64,000 bases of DNA from JBLIRR01 sp049472395. Its GTDB lineage: Bacteria; SZUA-182; DTGQ01; JBLIRR01. This document shows positions 25,184 through 33,683 of the stretch, in pieces. The notes under the pieces were generated by a model that was given only the letters and a program-made list of their open reading frames with translations, had not been told where the DNA came from and searched no databases. The position numbers were made by a program, and so were the translations under genes. The stretch's first letter is position 1. Every line of letters starts with the position of its first letter. The DNA lies in assembly GCA_049472395.1 (NCBI GenBank), contig JBLIRR010000015.1, positions 1 through 64,000 of the forward strand, written 5' to 3'.

Positions 25184-26458
25184 TTATCGTTTAAATGAAT
25201 TAAATATTCTTTTCAATAGACTTTGTTTTTTTGAAAACTTTTTTATTGCGAGATTTTTATATTCCCCTGGTTTATTATATACAAGAGACCTATATTGCCT
25301 AGCCGCCTCTAAGTTTCTCTCTTCCGCTTTTATTTTTTTATTGTGTTTTTGCGGTGGGGGATCCGGGGCTGCATATGAAATCTCTTGGTTTGTTTTCATA
25401 GTTATAGGTTGTTCATTATATGAAATCTCTTGGTTTGTTTCCATAGTTATAGGTTGTTCATTATATGAAATCTCTTGGTTTGTTTCCATAGTTATAGGTT
25501 GTTCATTATACTGGGGTCCTCCTTCTTCTTTATATCCTCGTGGTATTTCAATGGGTTCATTATACTGGGGTCCTCCTTCTTCTTTATATCCTCGTGGTGT
25601 TTCAGTGGGTTCATTATACTGGGGTCTTCCTTCTTCTTTATATCCTCGTGGTATTTCAGTGGGTTCATTATACTGGGGTCCTCCTTCTTCTTTATATCCT
25701 CGTGGTATTTCAGTGGGTTCATTATACTGGGGTCCTCCTTCTTCTTTATATCCTCGTGGTGTTTCAGTGGCCATAGTTATAGTATTTTGTTGAGGTTCAG
25801 CAGTTCTATTTCTAGTGACTTTAGGCTTTGTTCCAGAAACTGGGGTATATGCTTTGTTTCGTGATGCAGGAACTATTCTCTGGCTATGATACTCTATCAC
25901 GCGCTGTGATATAGCTTTAAGTGTTGGATACACTCCTTCTCCTTTAAAAGCGATGGCTTCGAAATAGGGAGCGTTATATTTATTTATTTCAGCCTCCAGT
26001 TCATTAATATCCATAATATCCGGCAAATCTCTTTTATTATATTGTATAATTAAAGGTATCTCATTAATATCCTGGTCCATTTCTGCCAGATTGACTCTAA
26101 GATTTTCAATTGACTCAATATTTTCATCCTTTTTTGATCGCTGTGAGTCAGCAACAAATACAATTCCATCTGCTCCTTGCAATACCAATTTTCGTGTTGA
26201 ATTATAATAAACCTGACCTGGCACTGTATAGAGATGGAATTTTGTATCCATACCATTGAGCTTACCTATCTCAAGAGGAAGAAAATCAAAAAATAGTGTT
26301 CTGTCACCTTCTGTAGCAATAGACGTCATCTCTGTTTTTTTGTTCTCTGGAAGTCTATCATGAATGTTAAGAAGATTAGTGGTTTTTCCACACATACCAG
26401 GGCCATAATAAACTATCTTACAATTAATTTGTTTACTTGCAAAATTAATCTGAGCCAT
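25184..26458 (-). CDS. mglA: MglA-like small GTPase with long tandem-repeat C-terminal extension
   Basis: A 424-residue protein. The first about 195 residues are a full MglA-family GTPase: GPGMCGKTTNLL (P-loop), FFDFLPLEIG, TVPGQVYYNSTRKLVLQ and NKRDLPD. MglA recruits motility or pilus machinery to the pole when GTP-bound. Typical MglA ends near residue 195; here about 230 residues follow. They carry five near-perfect 18-residue repeats (core PRGYKEEGGPQYNEP), then three 15-residue repeats (core EQPITMETNQEISYN), then a basic end (RSLVYNKPGEYKNLAIKK). Two roadblock genes lie just upstream (two and four bases apart) and one downstream, so the cluster is a single operon. The repeat tail is likely disordered and may bind a partner. 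Confidence 0.92.
   Translation of the reverse strand: MAQINFASKQINCKIVYYGPGMCGKTTNLLNIHDRLPENKKTEMTSIATEGDRTLFFDFLPLEIGKLNGMDTKFHLYTVPGQVYYNSTRKLVLQGADGIVFVADSQRSKKDENIESIENLRVNLAEMDQDINEIPLIIQYNKRDLPDIMDINELEAEINKYNAPYFEAIAFKGEGVYPTLKAISQRVIEYHSQRIVPASRNKAYTPVSGTKPKVTRNRTAEPQQNTITMATETPRGYKEEGGPQYNEPTEIPRGYKEEGGPQYNEPTEIPRGYKEEGRPQYNEPTETPRGYKEEGGPQYNEPIEIPRGYKEEGGPQYNEQPITMETNQEISYNEQPITMETNQEISYNEQPITMKTNQEISYAAPDPPPQKHNKKIKAEERNLEAARQYRSLVYNKPGEYKNLAIKKFSKKQSLLKRIFNSFKR
25374..25770 (-). repeat. Two coding tandem arrays: 3 x 45 bp and 5 x 54 bp
   Basis: Units of 45 bp start at 25374, 25419 and 25464; units of 54 bp start at 25509, 25563, 25617, 25671 and 25725. Within each array the units differ by only a few bases, mostly single substitutions, so they were made by recent slippage or unequal crossing-over. 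Both unit lengths are multiples of three, so copy number can change without breaking the MglA reading frame. Long open frames on the other strand here are a product of the repeat. Confidence 0.97.
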
Positions 26459-26460
26459 TT

Positions 26461-26835
26461 TTACGCATCCAATGTTTTTAAATTTAGTTTATTTTTTATT
26501 TCTTGAGATATTTGAATTGATTCAATTTTAATCATGCTTAATGGTGCCCCGGAAGCCACGAGTATTACGAGGAATGCCGTATCTAAATTAATGAATAATA
26601 TATCTCCCTTACTCGCTGAAAAAGTATAGAAAAGAAAAGATTCACAGAATAATTTATCAAGGGATTTTCGTATAGTTGTTGTCAAGGAAGATGCCATCGC
26701 AGATATAATCTCATCATCGAATTCTGATTCAACACTAGATTTAACAACCATTCCATCGGGAGTTAAGATTAAACTCCCAAGGACTCCCTGTTGTTGATTG
26801 ATTTTATCTAATTCTAATGTAAGTTGATCGAGCAT
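26461..26835 (-). CDS. Roadblock/LC7 protein
   Basis: A 124-residue protein of the roadblock fold and little else: INQQQGVLGSLILTPDGMVV, ISAMASSLTTTIRKSLDKL, DILFINLDTAFLVILVAS and MIKIESIQISQEIKN. It is two bases before the MglA-like start. The pairing of MglA with a roadblock protein as GAP (MglB) is established in Myxococcus and Thermus. This gene and the one at 24631 are both candidates for the GAP. Its end KNKLNLKTLDA is not conserved in my memory of the family. Confidence 0.87.
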   Translation of the reverse strand: MLDQLTLELDKINQQQGVLGSLILTPDGMVVKSSVESEFDDEIISAMASSLTTTIRKSLDKLFCESFLFYTFSASKGDILFINLDTAFLVILVASGAPLSMIKIESIQISQEIKNKLNLKTLDA

Positions 26836-26836
26836 T

Positions 26837-27910
26837 TTAACTTGTTTCCAAATAGTTTTTTATATAGGCTTTTACAATTCCTTGTTTTACTTTGTTTTGG
26901 GCAATTAAACAAAATAACATTTTATTGATACTATATATATATATATCGGAATTTTCCCCTTCTATAATACAGCTCTCAAATTCACCAAAATATATTTTTT
27001 GCGTGAATTGATCCGCTGTCTGAAAAATTCTATTAAGGGATGCTCCTAACAAATCTTCTGAAATAGCAGAGAGCAGTTTGCTTGCCAGTACGAATCCATT
27101 CTCATCTATTAATAGAATGCCTGCTGCCCAGTCTGTATTTTCAAATACCCGCATATTATCGATAAGGTTCTGAAAGTTATTTCCGAATGCATGAGTTACA
27201 TCATTAGAATTCGTGTCATTTTGATCGCTTTCATGGCCTTTTTCTTTTTGGCCATGGTTGTTACATAATTCTTTAATCTTTTCTTCGTCTTCTTCCTTAC
27301 AGTCGATATTATTAACCTGCCATAAAAAAGGTTTCATTTTGGCATCATCGGGAAATAAGTCTTGATACCTATATATTTTTTTCTTAGCTCTTCCAAAGGC
27401 GCCAATATCAAGGTAGAGATTAATTAAATCGAAATAGGCTTTTTGATTGTCTATTCCATGCTTTATTGCCTTTTCAAGGTACTGAATAGCCATGAGTGCA
27501 TTTTCGGAGTCTAAAGATATTTGATACTGATCATAGTATAGAGTGCCCAATACAAGATTATTTCTTCCATATTCGGGGAAAAGACTCAAGCCTTGTTTAC
27601 ATACCTCTATGGCCTTAGCAATGTTACCGGTCTCATAATAATAAGAGCCTAATTTTGCATAAGCCACAGGTGAGGGTTTCTCAGCTATAAGAGCCTCCAA
27701 ATGGCTACATTCATTGATAATAGATTCTTTTTTTATGTGCTCATATTTTTCCCGTATTTTTTCAGAATCAGGATATTTAGTGAATGCCTCTTCAGCTATT
27801 TTAAAGGCGAGATTTAATTTCCCCTTATCAATATATTTTGTTAAGGTTTCAATATAGAAATCTTCTGTTTCTTCACCTTGAGTATTTGCAAAAATTTTTG
27901 ATAAATGCAT
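26837..27910 (-). CDS. TPR protein with C-terminal roadblock-like domain
   Basis: A 357-residue protein and first gene of the polarity operon. Residues about 15 to 210 form tetratricopeptide repeats (AYAKLGSYYYETGNIAKAIE, YFDLINLYLDIGAFGRAKKK). An acidic low-complexity link (GQKEKGHESDQNDTNSND) follows, then a roadblock-like domain (about 245 to 350: WAAGILLIDENGFVLASKLL, MLFCLIAQNKVKQG). It is one base before the next roadblock gene, so translation is coupled. The TPR part could tether the roadblock unit to the membrane TPR protein or a secretion complex; that is inference. Confidence 0.82.
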   Translation of the reverse strand: MHLSKIFANTQGEETEDFYIETLTKYIDKGKLNLAFKIAEEAFTKYPDSEKIREKYEHIKKESIINECSHLEALIAEKPSPVAYAKLGSYYYETGNIAKAIEVCKQGLSLFPEYGRNNLVLGTLYYDQYQISLDSENALMAIQYLEKAIKHGIDNQKAYFDLINLYLDIGAFGRAKKKIYRYQDLFPDDAKMKPFLWQVNNIDCKEEDEEKIKELCNNHGQKEKGHESDQNDTNSNDVTHAFGNNFQNLIDNMRVFENTDWAAGILLIDENGFVLASKLLSAISEDLLGASLNRIFQTADQFTQKIYFGEFESCIIEGENSDIYIYSINKMLFCLIAQNKVKQGIVKAYIKNYLETS

Positions 27911-28024
27911 TTATACTACCTGAATATTAGAATTCTCCTTTTTTGACCTATTCAATATTTTTCTTATCGGATTATCAACTAAATTTATTTATAGTATCCT
28001 TTTCTTTATCCCTGAGTAACCATT

Positions 28025-28099
28025 TAGCAATTCTTTTTGGGCACATAACATGTGGCAGCATCACATTTAGAGGAAAAACATCAGTAAAAAGAATTGCTA
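28025..28099 (+). repeat. Palindromic element, copy 1
   Basis: A perfect 14-base inverted repeat, TAGCAATTCTTTTT at 28025 to 28038 and its complement at 28086 to 28099, encloses the core GGGCACATAACATGTGGC (28039 to 28056), itself a small hairpin (CACAT-AAC-ATGTG). The same core within a similar GCAATTCT...AGAATTGC stem occurs at 47966 to 48031 on the other strand. This copy lies in the 345-nt space between the roadblock operon and the HD gene, which otherwise has only AT-rich DNA. Probably a MITE- or REP-like dispersed element. Confidence 0.8.
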
Positions 28100-28255
28100 G
28101 TAACCATTAATTAATCTTTACAATCTTAGATAATTAGGATATTGTATAGTCTATTAATGAGAGTGGCGTAATGAAAATTTTGTTCACACTTTGGGACAAG
28201 AGAGGGCGAGAAGGCAAGACTAAGAAAACGGGAGTCAGAAAAAGAGGAAATCATT

Positions 28256-28834
28256 ATGAAATCAATTATTAATTTTTTCTTTGAGGTTGGAATGTTAAAA
28301 AATACGCCTCGTTCGGGATATCATTTTCTCGGGTCTGGATTTGAATCCGTAGCCGAGCATATTTTAAGGATGACTTTTATTGCTTATGTGATGGCCAAGC
28401 TTAATCCTTATGTAGATGAAGCAAAACTTATAAAAATGTGTTTATTTCATGATTTGCCAGAGGCAAGAACAGGAGATCAGAATTATGTCCATAAAAAATA
28501 TGTGAATGTAAATGAATCAAAAGCTGTTGATGATTTAGTCAGTACACTTCCATTTGGTCAAGAAATTAAAGAATTAATAGAAGAATTTAATGCGGGAAAA
28601 ACAGAAGAGTCCTTATTAGCTGCTGATGCAGATCAGATCGAGCACCTTCTTCGATTAAAAGAATGCGCAGATCTTGGTAATAGATATGCTCATGACTGGA
28701 TGAGAAATGCGCAAAAAAGGCTGAAAACGGTCACTGGTAGAGAATTAGCAAAGACCATTATTTTGACGGATTCGTCAGAATGGTGGTTTCAGAATAAAGA
28801 TAGTGACTGGTGGATAAAGGGAAAAAAAGAATAA
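28256..28834 (+). CDS. HD-domain phosphohydrolase (HDDC2/YfbR-like)
   Basis: A 192-residue metal-dependent phosphohydrolase. The HD ligands are visible: SVAEHILR (first His), FHDLPEARTGD (His-Asp) and LLAADADQIEHLL (last Asp). The order and spacing fit the HDDC2/YfbR group, of which YfbR is a 5'-deoxynucleotidase acting on deoxynucleoside monophosphates. The end has three Trp (SEWWFQNKDSDWWIKGKKE), as in archaeal and bacterial homologues. AGAGGA precedes ATG at good distance. It is a single gene with AT-rich flanks; no operon evident. Confidence 0.85.
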   Translation: MKSIINFFFEVGMLKNTPRSGYHFLGSGFESVAEHILRMTFIAYVMAKLNPYVDEAKLIKMCLFHDLPEARTGDQNYVHKKYVNVNESKAVDDLVSTLPFGQEIKELIEEFNAGKTEESLLAADADQIEHLLRLKECADLGNRYAHDWMRNAQKRLKTVTGRELAKTIILTDSSEWWFQNKDSDWWIKGKKE

Positions 28835-29026
28835 TTTTTGTTTAATGGTAGTTCCTTCCTTTATGTGTTATTATTGTGATAATTGTTGGTAATGAAATTT
28901 GCCTTAAAACTCTATTCGTGCAATAATAGCACTTCTATATTGATTATTTAAGGGCAAACTACAAGATTTTTTCAAGGTCCCCGTGGCGTTAAAAAAGAAT
29001 TAGAGAGAACCTAAAGGTCATAACCA

Positions 29027-30313
29027 ATGATAAAAAAAAGAGAGTGGCCATGGTATCTAGGGTGTGTATGTCTTGTATTCTCCTTTTTTTTAGCATTTAT
29101 TTTTTTTCTTAAAACGCGGTCAATCCCTCCTTTTTTTTCACATAACCGGATCATTGGAATTAGTCTGCTTTTACTGGGTGGCTTTGCCGGCGGTAAGCTT
29201 ATTAATATTTTTCATCTGCCCTCTGTCACCGGATATGTTCTGATAGGAATTATTATGGGATTATCTTTTTTAAATATTATTGGTCTTTCTATGGTAAAGG
29301 AACTTGAATTCATAAAGGTTATGGGACTGAGCGTCATAGCATTAATCATTGGGGGGGACCTTCAATTTTCTAAATTAAAATCAATTGGTGCCGCAGCAAT
29401 TACCATTACTATTGTGGAAGTTTTTTTTGATTTTTTCTTCGTTGCCCTGGCTACGCGTATTCTTCTCAATTACCCGTGGCCTACCTCCATGATTTTAGGG
29501 GCAATCAGTTCTGCAACAGCACCTGCTGCTACAGTGGCGGTAGTTCGGGAATATAAAGCACATGGACCCCTCACTGATATTTTGATGGCGATTGTCGCAT
29601 TTGATGATGCAGTGTGTCTTGTCCTTTTTTCCCTCGTTACCGCGGTTGTTGGAGTAATTACATGTTCAGGACATTCTTTTTCCTTGCTGCATTTGCTAGA
29701 ACCTTTGTGCGAAATTTCAGGATCTTTATTGGTAGGATCGATAATTGGATTTATTGCTATTTTCTTTCTTCGATGGGTAAAAGAGAGGCATGAAATAGTA
29801 GTAATTATTCTTGGGATGGCGTTTTGGGGCAGTGAACTCGCTACATTATGGCACCTTTCCCCTTTACTGCTCAATATGACATTTGGTATTGTGTTGGCCA
29901 ATTTCAGTCAAAACCCTTTATTATTTAGGTTTTTAGAAGATATTGAGCTCCCGATTTTTATTTCATTCTTTACATTAGCAGGTACAGAATTAAATATAAA
30001 GGTGCTCGCTTTAAACTGGGCTGGCGCGCTCGTATATGTTTTATCCCGTGGGGTGGGTAAGATAACGGGAATCTATGTAGGTGGGGTAATAGCGAGTGTT
30101 GAAAAGAAAATCAAAAAATATTTAGGCTTTGCAATGTTGCCCCAAGCTGGTGTTGCTATTGCCCTTGTTTTGCAGACCTCGGTAATTTTCCCCCAGATCG
30201 CTTCTCTGATCACAGCTCTTGTACTTGGCTCAGTAGCCATTAATGAAATCATTGGTCCGATGGGAAGCAAATATGCTATAATCAAAGCAGGTGAGGCAGA
30301 CAAGAAAAAATAG
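29027..30313 (+). CDS. Cation:proton antiporter, CPA2 (Kef/NapA type)
   Basis: A 428-residue membrane protein with 12 to 13 predicted segments. GGFAGGKLINIFHLPSVTGY, VLIGIIMGLS and SSATAPAATVAVVREYKA followed by DDAVCLVLFSL are typical of the Na+/H+ exchanger fold; the Asp-Asp in FDDAVC lies at the ion-binding position of CPA2 antiporters. It has no C-terminal TrkA or Kef regulatory domain. AAAGGT lies near the start. The gene is followed seven bases later by mobB. Confidence 0.9.
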   Translation: MIKKREWPWYLGCVCLVFSFFLAFIFFLKTRSIPPFFSHNRIIGISLLLLGGFAGGKLINIFHLPSVTGYVLIGIIMGLSFLNIIGLSMVKELEFIKVMGLSVIALIIGGDLQFSKLKSIGAAAITITIVEVFFDFFFVALATRILLNYPWPTSMILGAISSATAPAATVAVVREYKAHGPLTDILMAIVAFDDAVCLVLFSLVTAVVGVITCSGHSFSLLHLLEPLCEISGSLLVGSIIGFIAIFFLRWVKERHEIVVIILGMAFWGSELATLWHLSPLLLNMTFGIVLANFSQNPLLFRFLEDIELPIFISFFTLAGTELNIKVLALNWAGALVYVLSRGVGKITGIYVGGVIASVEKKIKKYLGFAMLPQAGVAIALVLQTSVIFPQIASLITALVLGSVAINEIIGPMGSKYAIIKAGEADKKK

Positions 30314-30320
30314 GATATGT

Positions 30321-30818
30321 ATGCACATTGTATCTATTGTTGGCAAATCAGATAATGGAAAGACTACCCTTATTGAAAAATTGGTCAAGGAATTAAAAAA
30401 AAGGGGACATAGTGTCGCTACAATAAAGCATAATATAAAAGGCTTCGAGATTGACAAAAAAGGCAAGGATTCTTATAGACATAAAGAAGCCGGGGCTGAT
30501 ACAGTAGTCATTTCCTCTCCTCAAAAACTGGCACTTATCAAGGATATAGAAAAAGAGCTTACCATCGATCAGATTGCGAAAGCGTATTTGTCTGATGTGG
30601 ATTTTATACTCACAGAGGGATATAAGGAGGGGAATAAACCAAAAATCGAGGTTTTTAGGCAAGAGGCCGGTCATAAAGATCTTTTATGCGCACATGATAC
30701 GAATTTGATTGCTCTTGTGAGTAATTGTGAATTTAAAGGCATTCCGAATGTGCCCAGATTTGCGATTAATGATGTCAAAGGCATAATAGATTTTCTGGAA
30801 GAAAAGTATGTTTCATGA
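30321..30818 (+). CDS. mobB: Molybdopterin-guanine dinucleotide biosynthesis protein B
   Basis: A 165-residue P-loop protein that helps MobA make the guanine-dinucleotide form of molybdenum cofactor. GKSDNGKTTLIEKLVKELKK forms Walker A; VATIKHN, DSYRHKEAGAD and LTEGYK are family motifs. I chose the ATG at 30321 (after AGGATATGT) over an upstream start at 30291 that overlaps the antiporter stop, because MHIVSIVGK aligns with the usual start. The stop overlaps mobA by four bases. The pair implies at least one molybdenum or tungsten bis-MGD enzyme in the cell, not seen in this window. Confidence 0.92.
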   Translation: MHIVSIVGKSDNGKTTLIEKLVKELKKRGHSVATIKHNIKGFEIDKKGKDSYRHKEAGADTVVISSPQKLALIKDIEKELTIDQIAKAYLSDVDFILTEGYKEGNKPKIEVFRQEAGHKDLLCAHDTNLIALVSNCEFKGIPNVPRFAINDVKGIIDFLEEKYVS

Positions 30819-31396
30819 TTTCAGGAGCTATTCTCGCAGGGGGATATAGTAAACGTTTTGGAAGTAACAAAGCGTTCGTTGAAATAAAAGGCAAACCGCT
30901 CATTGAGCGGATTATTGATATTTTTATACCTATTTTTGATGATATATTTATTGTGTCAAATTCTTCGGAAGAATATGAATTTACTGGATACCCGGTTGTA
31001 AATGATGTGCTTCCGATAAAAGGTCCACTGGTAGGCATTTATTCTGCGCTGCATGCAAGTAAATATAAATATACTTTTATATGTGCCTGCGATATGCCCT
31101 TTATTAGTCCTGCTTTGATTAAGTACATGATTAAAAAGAAAGAAGGATATGATATCATTGTCCCTGGTTTAAAGGAGGGACAATTAGAGCCCTTGCATGC
31201 AATTTACTCAAAATCATGTATCCCTTTCATTAAGGATAAAATAAGCATTCATGAAAAAAAGATTATATCTTTTTATAGGGATCTTTCAGTGTATATATTA
31301 AAAAAAGATGAAATTATTCCCTACGATCCACAATTGCTTTCTTTTTATAATATCAATACTGATGAGGATTTTCGCAAATCCCAACAGTTTCTTTGA
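30815..31396 (+). CDS. mobA: Molybdenum cofactor guanylyltransferase MobA
   Basis: A 193-residue nucleotidyltransferase that adds GMP to molybdopterin. The signature ISGAILAGGYSKRFGSNKAF (LAGG...R.G..K) is at the start, with KGPLVGIYSAL and CDMPFISPALI later and LEPLHAIYSK near the active site. The ATG overlaps the mobB stop (ATGA). Converges with the phosphohexomutase gene, whose stop begins one base later, so both transcripts must terminate within each other's coding sequence. Confidence 0.93.
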   Translation: MISGAILAGGYSKRFGSNKAFVEIKGKPLIERIIDIFIPIFDDIFIVSNSSEEYEFTGYPVVNDVLPIKGPLVGIYSALHASKYKYTFICACDMPFISPALIKYMIKKKEGYDIIVPGLKEGQLEPLHAIYSKSCIPFIKDKISIHEKKIISFYRDLSVYILKKDEIIPYDPQLLSFYNINTDEDFRKSQQFL

Positions 31397-33583
31397 TTAT
31401 TGAAATATTTGTATTACAAGGTGTCGTATTTCCGGGCTTAATTGATGGGAGTCTGTCGATTCAAGATAGGCAGCGATAGCCTCTTGAACTAATTTTCTTG
31501 GGTCTTCCCCATAGGAATTTAATCGATTATCTATCCATGTGCGCAGCGCATCCACATCATTGCTCATTTCGTGAGCTTTATTGGGGAGTTCTTTAAGAAA
31601 ATTTTGGCAAAAATCTACCTTATGGGGAAGAGGTACCAAGTTTGATACTAATAATGCATAATCTGGTATACTGATACCAAGAATCCTTAATATTTCTTTG
31701 GTAAAGCTGCGGTCTAATTCAATGGCCTCCTTCATTGCACTACTTTTTTGTTCTTCTAATGCCTTGATTGATGCCTCAATGCCAAGGGCCGGAGTTTTTA
31801 TTTCAGTATAAATTTTAAGCTTTGGCTCTGTACCAGAGGGTCTCAGAATCATTCTGGCTTCTTCCAATTGATATACAAGAACATTGCGGGAACTTTTATC
31901 TGTGTCAGATTTAATGGGGCCCCAAGGCCCATGTTCATCCAAACGATCAAAAGAGAGCAAGATTTCCCTCCCCCCTATGTTTGTTAAAGGAACGCTACGT
32001 AAGGATTTCATTATATGCTGCATATTTTCCATACCCTGTGCCCCAATCATGCGTATCTCTGAAAGTCCGGTGTAATAATATCCAAATTGCAGATATATAT
32101 CATTTAAATAATCACAGATTGTTTTTCCCTCTTTTTTAAGAGTGCTTGCGAGTTCGGAGAGAAGAAGGGAGGGCCCTGCGGCATCCTTATCTCGTATATG
32201 AGAAGTGAGCAACAATCCGTGGCTTTCTTCCGCTCCAATAAGAAAGTCCTCTGCACGACCTTGAAAACTATCATATCTTCCCTTATTTTCTAATTCTTCA
32301 ATGACAAACGCAATATATTTAAAGCCAACGAGGAGGTTATCTACCACGCGAATATTAAAAGATGCAGCGATATCTGAAAAAAGGCTTGTAGTAACTTCTG
32401 TTTTGATTGCAATTTGATTTGGGTTTAATCGACCTTGTTTCTTCATAGTAGCTAAGAGAAAATGAAGAGTAATCACCGCGATTTCATTGCCTTTAATGAA
32501 TTGCCAGGTGCCTTTATATGGAGCCATCAGTCCGATACGGTCTGCATCAGGATCAGTGGAGAGAATAAGATCTATATCTTCTGTAACTTGATTTATGGCC
32601 ATATCGAAGCTTTGGGGCACTTCTGGATTAGGTATACGGAAGGGACAGGCCTTGAAACTGCCGTCAAAGGAATACTGGTCCTCTACAATCTTAACCCCAA
32701 AGCCCGCCTTCCTTAACACTGCCTCAACTGTTGTGGAGCCAGTACCATGTAATGGAGTGTATAAAATAATCGCATCTCTTTCCTCAGACAGCACACTAAT
32801 AGTACAATTGAGATTGATATATTCTTCCCTTTGGGCAGGGGATATATATTCAACAAGTCCTTGTGCCCTTGCCTCGTCAAATGTATTCATTTTAATTTGA
32901 CTTATTTTATCCACAAATTCACTTATTTTTTGATCCTCTGGGGGAACGGGTTGAGCTCCCTCACGATTATAAAATTTTGCTCCATTATCGTCAGGTGGAT
33001 TATGGCTTGCACTGATATTTACTCCGCCATAAGCTTTCAATCTTCTTATAAAAAATGACAGCTCTGGAGTTGACATGAATGAAGAGCCTTTAGGATCTAA
33101 TAAATAACTTTTGACTCCATTTGCGCTATATACATTGACTGCCAAGACGGCAAAATCCTTAGAGGAAAGGCCAAGAAGAGGATTTGGCAATTGCGAATTA
33201 TATATTTTCCTTAAATCAACGAATTTTCTCACATCAAAAGCAATTACTACTGAAAGGGACTCATTCTCATACTTGTGCTTAAGATAATCTATATGTCCCT
33301 GAATGCTGGCGCATAATGTATAGGGATTAAGACGATTGGTACCGATTCCTATAGGACCTCTGCGGCCACCCGTGCCAAAGGGCATCATTTGATAAAATGA
33401 ATCAACCAAGAGATCATAAGATTCCTTTTGGATTAAATCAACAATTTGAGGCCGATATGCTTCAAATCTGCTGTCTTCAAGCCATAACAAGATATTATTA
33501 TATACCTTTTCCTTTTTATCTTCAGATACGGGAATAGTATGTATGCCTTCTCTCAATTTCTCAAAATTTATCTTTTGCTCCAT
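31397..33583 (-). CDS. Phosphoglucomutase/phosphomannomutase with extended C-terminus
   Basis: A 728-residue alpha-D-phosphohexomutase. The phosphoserine loop is GGVNISASHNPPDDNGAKFY, the metal loop STDPDADRIGL, sugar loop GAEESHG, and the phosphate-binding loop ILRPSGTEPKLKIY. Conserved GTGGRRGPIGIG is at residue about 70. Normal family length is 550 to 600; here about 110 additional helical residues follow the last domain (KALEEQKSSAMKEAIEL to the end). It makes glucose-1-phosphate or mannose-1-phosphate for cell-surface sugars or glycogen; substrate not decidable from sequence alone. No operon partner. Confidence 0.9.
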   Translation of the reverse strand: MEQKINFEKLREGIHTIPVSEDKKEKVYNNILLWLEDSRFEAYRPQIVDLIQKESYDLLVDSFYQMMPFGTGGRRGPIGIGTNRLNPYTLCASIQGHIDYLKHKYENESLSVVIAFDVRKFVDLRKIYNSQLPNPLLGLSSKDFAVLAVNVYSANGVKSYLLDPKGSSFMSTPELSFFIRRLKAYGGVNISASHNPPDDNGAKFYNREGAQPVPPEDQKISEFVDKISQIKMNTFDEARAQGLVEYISPAQREEYINLNCTISVLSEERDAIILYTPLHGTGSTTVEAVLRKAGFGVKIVEDQYSFDGSFKACPFRIPNPEVPQSFDMAINQVTEDIDLILSTDPDADRIGLMAPYKGTWQFIKGNEIAVITLHFLLATMKKQGRLNPNQIAIKTEVTTSLFSDIAASFNIRVVDNLLVGFKYIAFVIEELENKGRYDSFQGRAEDFLIGAEESHGLLLTSHIRDKDAAGPSLLLSELASTLKKEGKTICDYLNDIYLQFGYYYTGLSEIRMIGAQGMENMQHIMKSLRSVPLTNIGGREILLSFDRLDEHGPWGPIKSDTDKSSRNVLVYQLEEARMILRPSGTEPKLKIYTEIKTPALGIEASIKALEEQKSSAMKEAIELDRSFTKEILRILGISIPDYALLVSNLVPLPHKVDFCQNFLKELPNKAHEMSNDVDALRTWIDNRLNSYGEDPRKLVQEAIAAYLESTDSHQLSPEIRHLVIQIFQ

Positions 33584-33683
33584 AATAATCTTTACCCAGT
33601 TTAAAAGTTAGCCAAGAATTACCTTTGCACTATTGTCTTAAAAAGATATTATAAAACAGATTTCAGAATTAGGCAATCCCTTT

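Noticed and set aside
25374..25770. CRISPR-like tandem repeat look
   Set aside because: Units are contiguous, without spacers, multiples of three and encode protein repeats; no cas genes.
25170..25864. Three long plus-strand open frames across the repeat arrays
   Set aside because: They are opposite-strand products of the 54-bp and 45-bp units in the MglA-like gene, which has clear GTPase motifs; no ribosome site or family pattern on the plus strand.
29470..29901. Minus-strand 143-codon open frame inside the CPA2 antiporter
   Set aside because: Antisense of a clear membrane transporter; the reading has no family motif.
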